Below, piece by piece: positions 54,619 through 62,532 of a DNA stretch of 64,000 nt. Position 1 is the first letter of the stretch. Each line of letters opens with the position of its first letter. Source of the stretch: Geomonas azotofigens (GTDB taxonomy: Bacteria; Desulfobacterota; Desulfuromonadia; Geobacterales; Geobacteraceae). The notes below the pieces were generated by a model that was not told the origin of the DNA, searched no databases, and saw only the letters and a program-made list of their open reading frames with translations. The DNA is taken from contig NZ_JAHLME010000001.1 in assembly GCF_018919395.1 (NCBI RefSeq), positions 868,001 to 932,000 of the forward strand, read 5' to 3'. The position numbers and the translations under genes were made by a program.

Positions 54619-54655
54619 GAAAGGGAGTCGGCCTCGAGCCGGCTCCCTTTTTTTA
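54619..54655 (+). terminator. Terminator of groESL
   Basis: AAAGGGAGCCGGC-type stem (AAAGGGAGTCGGC / GCCGGCTCCCTTT) with loop CTCGA, then TTTT. Confidence 0.9.
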
Positions 54656-54707
54656 CGCCTCAGTTTTATTAAAGAGCGCAGCTCCGGCGCCGGGAAATGG
54701 GGCTCTC

Positions 54708-54736
54708 TTTACATAACTTAAAGGAAAGCGTATGCT
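54708..54736 (+). promoter_or_regulatory. Promoter of the HEAT / HD-GYP pair
   Basis: TTTACA, 17 bases, TATGCT, 90 bases before the start codon. The leader contains a GTGGT-AATGAAA-ACCAC hairpin. Confidence 0.45.
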
Positions 54737-54825
54737 TACGCCGGTGTGGATGATGCTGAGGGCTCATGAAGCAAGAGAGCTAGGGCGGTCGTGGTAATGA
54801 AAACCACCCGTGCAGGCGAGGGAGC

Positions 54826-56526
54826 ATGATGGAGCAGGTTGTTGAGCATCCGGAGGTCGGCAAGGAAGAGCTTGCTTCGGTGACGCAGATCATTCTTGGC
54901 ATGATCAAGACGTCGAAGGCGCTCAGGATCTATCTCCCCAACAACCCCGTGCTGATCGGCTTTATCGCGGACCTCGGCACCAGGATGGCGGTGCACCTCG
55001 GGCGTTACGGCGAGCTGACCCTCGACGTGGAACAGTTCGCGCTGCGCTACCAAGGGGCGCTGGTCTACGAGAACAAGGACCCCAAGGAGAGCATGGCGAG
55101 CCGGCTCCATGTCGACGGCATCAGGACCCTCTTCTTCGACCAGGGTGTGGAGCCGGCGGAAATCGTGGCGTTTCTGGGGGTGGTTGGATTCGAACGCCCC
55201 GGCGGCGATGACGACGTGGTGACCCAGCTTTGGGAGCGCAACCTCCAGCACATAGGCTACCTTACCGAAGACGACTTCAGCGATCCCTACCTCATGGCGG
55301 AAACCGAGAGCTCGCACCAGCAGCGCGATGCCCTGGAGAGGATCCGGCAGGCGCTCGTCGAGCAGCCTCCCCCGGCGCCGCGGGTGATTCCGAAGCACCT
55401 GCTCATGCTCACCGCCGAGGAGGAGGCGTGGCTGCGCAAGGCGCTCGACCTGGAAGGGCGCTGCAACGGGCTCGATGACGTGATCGGGATCCTCGCCGCC
55501 ATCCTGGGGGAGGTCCAGCAGCCGGAGCTTTTCGCCGACTTCACCGCCATACTGGGGAGCCTGACCGTCAACCTCGTCGTCGCCGGCGACATCGCCCACG
55601 CGCTCAAGCTGGCGCGCTTTCTCGACCGCCTGCAAAAGCTGCCGACGACGGCACCGGAACAGCGGCGCCAGTTGGCAGCGGCGCTGGCCGCGATCCTCTC
55701 CGACTCCACCGTGGAGGTGCTCAAGGTGGCCCTGGACAGCGCCGAGACGAGTATCGACTACGTGCAGTTGAAGGAGCTGCTGCTGGTTTTGGGCATCCCT
55801 TCCCTGCGGGCGATCTGCGAGCTGCTCGGGCGGGTGGAGAAGCTCAAGGTGCGCAAGCTGATCGTGGAGGTCCTGGTGGACCTGGGGCATGGGGATCCCT
55901 CGGTGTTCGAGCCGTTTTTGAGCGACCCGCGCTGGTACCTGGTGCGCAACGTGGTGCTGATCCTTTCCCTGATAGGCACGCCGGCGGCGCTCAAGATGAT
56001 CCTCGGGCTCATCTCGCACCGGGAGCCGCGCATCAGGCGCGAGGTGCTCGGGTTCCTGGAGCGGACCGCCGACCCGAAGGCGAAGACCTACCTCCTGAAG
56101 TACCTGAGGGACGAAACGAGCGCGCTGCGCATCAAGGCCCTGCAGGTACTGACCCGGGAGAGGCTTCCCTTCGCGCTCAAGCCCATCGTGGCGCTTGCCG
56201 GCGCCGACGATTTCCAGGAGCGCCCGCTCGACGAGAAGAAAGAGATCTTCCTGGCCCTCGGGGAGCTGGGGCAGGAGAGCGTGCTGCCGATGTTGCGCGA
56301 GCAGCTCCTGAAACGTTACTGGTTTCAGAAAGGGAGCGAGAAGGAATCCGTGCAGCTTGCCGTCCTGGGGCTGGGGCGGATCCGCAGCCGGGCGGCCCTG
56401 CAGCTCCTGGAAGAGGTCCGCGCCCAGAAGAAGGGGGGGGAGATCCGGTCCATCTTGGACCAGGCCATCGCCTCCCACGCGGCGCGGCAAAGAACCCCGG
56501 CTGGACGGGGTGAGGTCGGGTCATGA
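54826..56526 (+). CDS. HEAT-repeat protein
   Basis: 566 residues, no export signal. The N-terminal 170 residues are shared in style with the downstream protein (TSKALRIYLPNNPVLIGFIADLG... region of about 90 aa with LTLDVEQFALRYQGALVYEN). The C-terminal half is an array of HEAT-like helical pairs (LRAICELLGRVEKLKVRKLIVEVLVDLG; VRNVVLILSLIGTPAALKMILGLI; RIRREVLGFLERTADPKAKTYLLKYL). It is probably a protein-binding scaffold. The stop overlaps the start of the HD-GYP-like gene (ATGA), so the two products are likely made in equal amounts and act together. Confidence 0.8.
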   Translation: MMEQVVEHPEVGKEELASVTQIILGMIKTSKALRIYLPNNPVLIGFIADLGTRMAVHLGRYGELTLDVEQFALRYQGALVYENKDPKESMASRLHVDGIRTLFFDQGVEPAEIVAFLGVVGFERPGGDDDVVTQLWERNLQHIGYLTEDDFSDPYLMAETESSHQQRDALERIRQALVEQPPPAPRVIPKHLLMLTAEEEAWLRKALDLEGRCNGLDDVIGILAAILGEVQQPELFADFTAILGSLTVNLVVAGDIAHALKLARFLDRLQKLPTTAPEQRRQLAAALAAILSDSTVEVLKVALDSAETSIDYVQLKELLLVLGIPSLRAICELLGRVEKLKVRKLIVEVLVDLGHGDPSVFEPFLSDPRWYLVRNVVLILSLIGTPAALKMILGLISHREPRIRREVLGFLERTADPKAKTYLLKYLRDETSALRIKALQVLTRERLPFALKPIVALAGADDFQERPLDEKKEIFLALGELGQESVLPMLREQLLKRYWFQKGSEKESVQLAVLGLGRIRSRAALQLLEEVRAQKKGGEIRSILDQAIASHAARQRTPAGRGEVGS

Positions 56527-57962
56527 CGCTCGGGATGGATCGGCAACCTGCGGGAGACGAACTGGCGCGGCTGGGCAAGACCCTGGTGTCGCATTTCTTC
56601 GTCCTGCTCAAGAGTGCGGCCAACTACGGTGCCGGCCACGCGGCCATCGTGCAGCGGGTCGGCAACCTGCTCGAGGTGGTGCGGGCCATCACCGGCAAGG
56701 ACGACGACGCCTCCCTCATCCTCAAGGGGGGGCATCTCTACCTGGGAGACCTCAGGCTCAGGCCCGACATCGCCACCTTCGAAGGTCCGCGCTACATCAT
56801 GGAACTGATGCGGCGCCATCACCTGGGGAGGATCACCTTCGGTCCGGGCGTTACCAGCGCCGACCTGCAACGTTTCGTCTACCTGTTGCAAGAGCCGCAA
56901 GAGGATGAGGCGGACTCGTTCCAGCGGTTGCTGGACGCGGTGCAGCAGCGGGGCATCGGCGACCTCGAGCTCGATCTGCTGCGCGAGGACGAGGTGCTGA
57001 CCATAACGCCACAGCTAAGGCGGATCAGGTCCGCGGGGGACAAGGTGCGGCCGCTGTACCGCAAGCTCCTTACCACCATGGACGAGGTCGCGGCCGAGGT
57101 CGCCTCCGGCCGCAGGCTGCGCCTTCGCGAATCGAAGCGCGTGGTGCAGCAGATCGTCGACCTTCTCTACAGCCACGAAGCGGACCTCTTGGGGCTCAGC
57201 ACCATGCGTTCCCACGACAGCTCCTCGCAGCACCACGCCGCCAACGTCTGCATCCTGTCGCTTCTGGTGGGAAAGCGGCTGGACATGAACAAGTTCCACC
57301 TCTGCGAGTTGGGGCTGGCGGCCCTGTTCCACGACATCGGCAACTGCGACGTGCCGGCGGAGATCCTGGACAAGCCGGGCGAGCTCTCGGTCGAGGAGCG
57401 GGAGCTAATGGAGCGGCACCCGCTGTACGGGGTCAGAAAGGTGATGAAGCTGAAGGGGCTCGACGATCTCACGGCGCGCATCATCACCGGCATTTTCGAG
57501 CATCACCTGATGGCCGACTTCTCCGGATACCCGCGCCTTGGGTACCGGAAGCTGGGCCTTCTGGGGCGGATCATCAGCATCGCCGACAGCTACGACGGTC
57601 TGACCTCCTCGCGGGTCAGCGGCCGGACCGCCTACCCGCCCCACAAGGCCCTCCGGGTCATGCTGTCCCAGAGCGGCAAGTCATACGACCAGGCGCTCTT
57701 GAAGGTTTTCGTCAGTTGCGTCGGAATCCATCCGGTGGGGTCGTTGCTGCTTCTGGATGACAAGGACATCGCGGTGGTGGTGGGGAACAGCGAGGACCCG
57801 GCCCAGTGGGACAACCCGCTGGTGCGCATCATCGCCGACCGGCAGGGGCGCGAAACGGAGGGGGGAGAGGTGATCGCCCTCGGCTCACCCGGCTCCCCCC
57901 AGACCATTACCGCGGTTTTGGATCCGTACCTTTACGACCTCGATGTTAGCCGGTACTTCTAG
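56523..57962 (+). CDS. HD-GYP-like domain protein with degenerate signature
   Basis: 479 residues. The N-terminal part has GHAAIVQRVGNLLEVV and LILKGGHLYLGDLRLRPD, similar in arrangement to the partner protein. An HD domain follows from about 235: HHAANVCILSLL, then LFHDIGNCDVPAEILDKPGELSVEE, and HHLMADFSGYPRLGYRKLG in place of the standard HHERxDGxGYP. HD and GYP cores are kept, but HDIGK is HDIGN and the ERxDG stretch is altered. Canonical HD-GYP enzymes hydrolyse c-di-GMP; this one may be a weakened enzyme or a sensor. Translationally coupled to the HEAT protein. Confidence 0.85.
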   Translation: MTLGMDRQPAGDELARLGKTLVSHFFVLLKSAANYGAGHAAIVQRVGNLLEVVRAITGKDDDASLILKGGHLYLGDLRLRPDIATFEGPRYIMELMRRHHLGRITFGPGVTSADLQRFVYLLQEPQEDEADSFQRLLDAVQQRGIGDLELDLLREDEVLTITPQLRRIRSAGDKVRPLYRKLLTTMDEVAAEVASGRRLRLRESKRVVQQIVDLLYSHEADLLGLSTMRSHDSSSQHHAANVCILSLLVGKRLDMNKFHLCELGLAALFHDIGNCDVPAEILDKPGELSVEERELMERHPLYGVRKVMKLKGLDDLTARIITGIFEHHLMADFSGYPRLGYRKLGLLGRIISIADSYDGLTSSRVSGRTAYPPHKALRVMLSQSGKSYDQALLKVFVSCVGIHPVGSLLLLDDKDIAVVVGNSEDPAQWDNPLVRIIADRQGRETEGGEVIALGSPGSPQTITAVLDPYLYDLDVSRYF

Positions 57963-58594
57963 TAGTGAACTACCGTCAGCCTCGGCTCGTTGGCGACCGT
58001 TGCCTCGTCAATCTCGACGAGACCGGGAACGGTTGTAAGCAAATCGTTGTCCTGCAGAATCCTCACCTGGAAGTCGGGCAGCCTGCGGAACTGTGCCTCG
58101 GCCATCAGCGCGGTCACATCGATGTTCACCTCGCGGTTGACATCGGCCGATGAGATCGGCGGCGATACGAACGTGGTTTTCAGCGGAAGCAGGATGTTCT
58201 GGTCAAAGTCGTTTCCAACCAGCGGGGGATCGAACGACACCAGTTCGATGCGAAGCGGTATGGTCGCCGTCGGCGGGGACACGGTGACGCTGCGGATGAC
58301 GATGCTGAGGGTCGCCGAACTGATGAGATCGTTGGTGGGAATCCTGGTCAACGGGAAGCTCAGGAAAGCGCGGTAGACGTCGTCGTTGACCGGGTCCACC
58401 CCCGCCAACACGCCCGGCAACGCATCCCTGGTCACCAGCGAAACCGTTCGCACTCCTGCCACGTCTAGAATGTCCCCGTCCACAGCCGGGTCGCTGGCGA
58501 TCGCTGTCTGAATGAGGGGACGGTCGCTGCTGCCGCATCCTGCCAGAGCCACCAGCACTGCCGCCAGTACCAGCCACAAAATTCTCTTCTTCAT
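57959..58594 (-). CDS. Predicted lipoprotein, DNRLRE-like
   Basis: 211 residues. The start at 58594 is set by AAAGGAGG. Signal peptide MKKRILWLVLAAVLVALAGC with a lipobox. The mature part is a beta-sandwich with a pattern reminiscent of DNRLRE/CBM96-type domains: VYRAFLSFPLTRIPTNDLISSATLSIVI, VNREVNIDVTALMAEAQ, LTVVHY. A surface-attached binding role is possible but not shown. Its stop overlaps the stop of the convergent HD-GYP gene by four bases. Confidence 0.75.
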   Translation of the reverse strand: MKKRILWLVLAAVLVALAGCGSSDRPLIQTAIASDPAVDGDILDVAGVRTVSLVTRDALPGVLAGVDPVNDDVYRAFLSFPLTRIPTNDLISSATLSIVIRSVTVSPPTATIPLRIELVSFDPPLVGNDFDQNILLPLKTTFVSPPISSADVNREVNIDVTALMAEAQFRRLPDFQVRILQDNDLLTTVPGLVEIDEATVANEPRLTVVHY

Positions 58595-58970
58595 GTATGC
58601 CTCCTTTTCTCCATCCCAATGAAAAGCTGTCCTGAGTGGAACCAGCAAATGGTAACAGAGGATAGGCAAATTTAAAGTCGAGCGCAACCTTCAACTGACC
58701 CTCCCATTTTTTCAATCACCACCAGAATACCTCTTCCCTTGGTTGCAGAAAAAAAAGCTGTGGGTACAATTCATTTGCGAATTTTCTAATGTATTCGCAG
58801 CAGTAACCAGCTTAACGGCTCCCAACCAGAGGCACGCCACGCCGGGACCGCCCGCGGGCCCTTCCCCGTAAAGACTTTGCAAAAGTAAAGGGGAGGGGGG
58901 TATAATTTTTTCTGGATATCAAAATCAATTAAAACGGACACCGCAGCTTAATAACACGCGGAGGGAAATC
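58595..58970. other. Intergenic region upstream of prkA
   Basis: No gene. A TATAAT at 58900-58905 behind a purine-rich run (GGGGAGGGGGG) may be the prkA -10; the -35 is unclear (TTTGCA with 19 bases). AT-rich 58740-58800 holds an imperfect TTGCGAATTTTC...TATTCGCAG dyad. Confidence 0.4.
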
Positions 58971-61022
58971 ATGACTGCCAAGAACGAAACGCTCCGTCAA
59001 CACCTGGCCGCCGTCAAGGCGGGAGAAAGGGTTTTTGAGAACGCCTTCCAGGGGATCATTCGGATGATCCTGGAGCCGGGTTTCGAGAAGGTCGTCGTCA
59101 ACGGCAAAACGACCTATGACTTCAACATCTTCCGGACCGGACGCAAGCACACCATCGGCATGTACGACGAGATCAACAGCTTCGTCTCGTTCGTGAAAGA
59201 CGCCGCCGAGGGTGGCTCCAGTAAGGAGATGGCGTTCGTTCTGGTCGGCGAGCCGGGCAACGGCAAGACCTTCTTCGTGGAGTTCCTCTGCGCCAAGTAC
59301 CGGAATTTCCTGCAGGGGCGCAACCGCAAGTACAGCTTCCGGTTCCTCAACATGGACCAGCTGGGCAACTACGGCCGCATCCGCGAGATCGACTCGGAGA
59401 CCTACGAGGACCCGATGATCCTTGCCATGAACCTCTTCGACGATCCTGAGGAAAGCCGCCGCTTCATCGGGGAGCAGGGGTTCTCCGACGCCGAGATCGA
59501 GACCCTGTACCGGAACTACCGCCCCCTGGGCGCGAGCACCGGCTACATCCTCAACGAAATCCGGCAGTACCACGACAACGACCTGGAGAAGGTCCTGGAG
59601 AGCATCGCAATCCTCCCCGTGCCGATGAGCGAGAGCCTCGGGACGCTGACCGGCAAGTACCCGGCCAAGGACAAGATCACCTCGTCGGCGGTCGACCTCC
59701 TGGGTGAGGAATCGATCCAGCGCCTGTTGCACCTCTCCGACACCAACAACCCGTACCGCTTCGACCTGCGCCGCGGCGCCCTGGCCCGCGTGGCCGGGGG
59801 CGGCATCCACTTCTCCGACGAGATCTTCAAGAACAAGAAGGACCTGGTGCAGGTGTACCTCGGCGTGATCCAGAACCGCGCCATCGAGATCGACGGGTAC
59901 AAGTGGCCGATCGACTCCATGATTATCGCCACCAGCAACAACTCCGAGTTCAACCGCTTCCTGGCGGAGAAGGAGGAGGCGCCGATCGTCGACCGCTGCA
60001 GGATCTGCTACGTCTCGCACAACACCAACTACCGGATGCAGGAGGGGCTCACCGCTTACGCCATCGGCGGCGAATCGAAGACCACCCTGACCAAGGAAGT
60101 GCTGCACCAGGACCCGAACCTGAACTACGCCGCATCCGTGGGCGTCGTGCTCACCAGGCTCCCCAGATCCGAGAAGCTGACCCCGATCGAGACCATGAAG
60201 CTCGCCGCCGGCGAGGTGGCCGGCGAGAAGAGCATCAAGGCGCTGGCCGAGGTCATCGACACGCTCGGGCAGGAGCCGGACATCACCAAGCGCTTCGGGC
60301 AGCGCGGCCTCGGGCACAGGAGCCTCGGCCGCAGCATCCAGATCCTCAAGGAAAGCTCCGAGACCAACGAGGGGCGCTGCATGGTCGCCTACGACGTCTT
60401 CCGGAGCCTGGAGCGGGTCGTGCTCGACTACGTGGTGGAGCCTAACGAGCGGGCCAAGTATCTGGAAGACCTGAAGACCGGCAAGAAGCTCTACCGCGAG
60501 CGGATCATGACCGAGATGTTCAACGCCTACATGGACGAGCCTTTCGCCATCAAGAAGGACGTGCAGAACTACGTCAACATGATCATCGGCATCGACGCCG
60601 AGAACCTCGGCCCGGACCGGATGTGGAAGTACAAAGACCCGCAGACCGGCGAGTTGAAGGCGCTCAAGATAGACGAGCGCTATGTGAAGAGCGTCGAGGA
60701 GCGCATCGGCCTAAAGACCGAGGAGCAGCGCGCCTCGTTTCGGACCTCGATCCGGAAGATCTACGGCCAGAAGATCTCGGTCGACCCGAGCTACGACTTC
60801 ATGGACAACCTGGAGCTGGTCAAGGCGGTCACCGACGTGCGGCTCAAATCCGACATCGCCGGTGCCGGGAGCCTGATCGGGGCGCTCGCCAACCGCACCA
60901 ACGAGGAAAACCAGAAGCTCTACGATCGCATGATCGTTACCATGCTGGGCAAACTCGGCTACTGCCGCACCTGCGCCCAGAAGACCATCGAGTACTTCTG
61001 CACGCAGGAGGATGAGAGCTAG
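58971..61022 (+). CDS. prkA: PrkA-type serine protein kinase
   Basis: 683 residues. AAA+ domain with Walker A GEPGNGKTFF near 95-104 and Walker B-like ISFSDE-type segment (GGGIHFSDEIFKNKKDL), followed by IATSNNSEFNRF sensor and the C-terminal PrkA kinase-like domain (RSLERVVLDYVVEPNERAKYL). The family (YeaG in E. coli) acts with YeaH/DUF444 in nutrient-stress responses. The same order, prkA - DUF444 - spoVR, is found here. Start behind CGGAGGGAAATC. Confidence 0.94.
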   Translation: MTAKNETLRQHLAAVKAGERVFENAFQGIIRMILEPGFEKVVVNGKTTYDFNIFRTGRKHTIGMYDEINSFVSFVKDAAEGGSSKEMAFVLVGEPGNGKTFFVEFLCAKYRNFLQGRNRKYSFRFLNMDQLGNYGRIREIDSETYEDPMILAMNLFDDPEESRRFIGEQGFSDAEIETLYRNYRPLGASTGYILNEIRQYHDNDLEKVLESIAILPVPMSESLGTLTGKYPAKDKITSSAVDLLGEESIQRLLHLSDTNNPYRFDLRRGALARVAGGGIHFSDEIFKNKKDLVQVYLGVIQNRAIEIDGYKWPIDSMIIATSNNSEFNRFLAEKEEAPIVDRCRICYVSHNTNYRMQEGLTAYAIGGESKTTLTKEVLHQDPNLNYAASVGVVLTRLPRSEKLTPIETMKLAAGEVAGEKSIKALAEVIDTLGQEPDITKRFGQRGLGHRSLGRSIQILKESSETNEGRCMVAYDVFRSLERVVLDYVVEPNERAKYLEDLKTGKKLYRERIMTEMFNAYMDEPFAIKKDVQNYVNMIIGIDAENLGPDRMWKYKDPQTGELKALKIDERYVKSVEERIGLKTEEQRASFRTSIRKIYGQKISVDPSYDFMDNLELVKAVTDVRLKSDIAGAGSLIGALANRTNEENQKLYDRMIVTMLGKLGYCRTCAQKTIEYFCTQEDES

Positions 61023-61044
61023 CAGGGGCGCCTGTTCGCGGTGA

Positions 61045-61140
61045 GGGGGCGAATAATTATTCGTCCCTACAGAGGCGCGACCCCGACCACCATGTTCCAT
61101 GGCGAAAAAACAACTGTAGGGGCGAATAATTATTCGCCCG
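61045..61140. mobile_element. MITE-like element with 26-28 bp terminal inverted repeats
   Basis: GGGGCGAATAATTATTCG followed by TCCCTACAG, a 41-base core, then CTGTAGGGGCGAATAATT and ATTCGCCCG. Each arm is itself a palindrome around AATAATTATT. There is no coding capacity. It sits in the spacer between prkA and the DUF444 gene. Confidence 0.65.
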
Positions 61141-61161
61141 CCTTTAAAGGCCGATGATGCC

Positions 61162-62523
61162 ATGAAAGATCCCGAAAAATACCTCGAACAACTAAAGGCC
61201 AAGGGCCTGGATCCCGAGCGCGCGGCGCGCTTTCGCGAGGAACTGGCGGGTACGCGGCAGATATCGACTGCCGACCGGCGCGGACCTTTCCCGGACTTCT
61301 CCCGCGGCCTCTACGCCTGGCACGACCTCGCGGTGCTGCAGGATCAGGAGCGGGTTCCCAACCCGTACCAGCTGCACATGAAGGCGCTGGACGAGCTCCT
61401 GGAGCGGGACCGGCAGCGCGAGAAGGACGGCTTCCCCCGCAAGATCCGGGTGGGACGGCTGATCAAGCCGGGCAAGGGGGGCAAGGGGAAGATCGTGGTG
61501 GTTCCCTCCACCGAGGAGGAGAAACTCCTGCACGATCCGACCATCCGCCCTCCGGGCGAGGGGGGCTCGACCGGTGGCAGCGGCAAGGGGGAGGAAGGCG
61601 AGGTCATCGGCGAGCAGAAGGTGCGTGAGACCGGCGAGGAGCCGGGGCAGGGGCCGGGACAGGGCGAGGGCGAAGCCCACGAGATGGGCGCTTCCGCGTA
61701 TGAACTGGGGCGGGTGCTCACCGAGCAGTTCCAGCTCCCCAACCTGAAGGAAAAGGGGAAAAAGCGCTCCTTCACCCGGTACATCTACGACCTGACCGAC
61801 AGAAACCGCGGCTCCGGACAGGTGCTGGACAAGAAGGCGACGCTCAGAAAGATCGTGGAGACCAACATCTCGCTGGGCAACCTTCCCGATCCCTCCGACA
61901 TGGATCCGACCCGGTTCCTTATCTCGCCGCGGGACAAGGTGTACCGCATCTTCTCCCAGGAGAAGGATTACGAGCCGCAGGCGATGGTCTTCTTCCTGCG
62001 CGACTACTCCGGCTCCATGGCGGGCAAGGTGACCGAGCTGGTGGCGACCCAGCACGTGATGATCTACAGCTGGCTCTTGTACCAGTACGCCGGGCAGGTG
62101 GAATCGCGGTTCATCCTGCACGACACCGAGGCGAAGGAGGTGCCGGACTTCGACACCTACTACAACTCCCGGGTCGCCGGCGGGACCGAGGTGGCCAGCG
62201 CGTACAAGCTGGTGAACGAGATCGTCGAGAAGGAGAACCTGGCCGCGGACTACAACATTTACGTCTTCCACGGCACCGACGGCGATGACTGGGACACCGG
62301 CGGTGACAAGTCGATCCCCGAGTTGGTCAAGATACTCAGCTACGTGAGCCGCATGGGGGTCACCATCGCGGAGCACGCGGGGACGCAGTGGACCGAGGTG
62401 GCGCGCTACCTTGAGAATTCGGGGCTGTTGCGCGACAAGCCGGACCTTTTGCGCATGGACATCATGCACGAGGACGCCGAGGAGGCCCGGGTGATCGAGG
62501 GGATCAAGAGGCTGATCTCGTAA
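61162..62523 (+). CDS. yeaH: DUF444 (YeaH-like) protein with von Willebrand A domain
   Basis: 453 residues. Acidic/Gly-rich low-complexity stretch near 130-175 (GEGGSTGGSGKGEEGE). vWA-like domain from about 270 with MIDAS motif RDYSGSMAG near 278-286; HGTDGDDWDTGGDKS further on. Partner of the PrkA kinase in stress and, in sporulating bacteria, spore-related pathways. Ribosome site weak (GCCGATGATGCC). The MITE-like repeat separates it from prkA, but no terminator is seen. Confidence 0.92.
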   Translation: MKDPEKYLEQLKAKGLDPERAARFREELAGTRQISTADRRGPFPDFSRGLYAWHDLAVLQDQERVPNPYQLHMKALDELLERDRQREKDGFPRKIRVGRLIKPGKGGKGKIVVVPSTEEEKLLHDPTIRPPGEGGSTGGSGKGEEGEVIGEQKVRETGEEPGQGPGQGEGEAHEMGASAYELGRVLTEQFQLPNLKEKGKKRSFTRYIYDLTDRNRGSGQVLDKKATLRKIVETNISLGNLPDPSDMDPTRFLISPRDKVYRIFSQEKDYEPQAMVFFLRDYSGSMAGKVTELVATQHVMIYSWLLYQYAGQVESRFILHDTEAKEVPDFDTYYNSRVAGGTEVASAYKLVNEIVEKENLAADYNIYVFHGTDGDDWDTGGDKSIPELVKILSYVSRMGVTIAEHAGTQWTEVARYLENSGLLRDKPDLLRMDIMHEDAEEARVIEGIKRLIS

Positions 62524-62532
62524 GAGGCCGTT

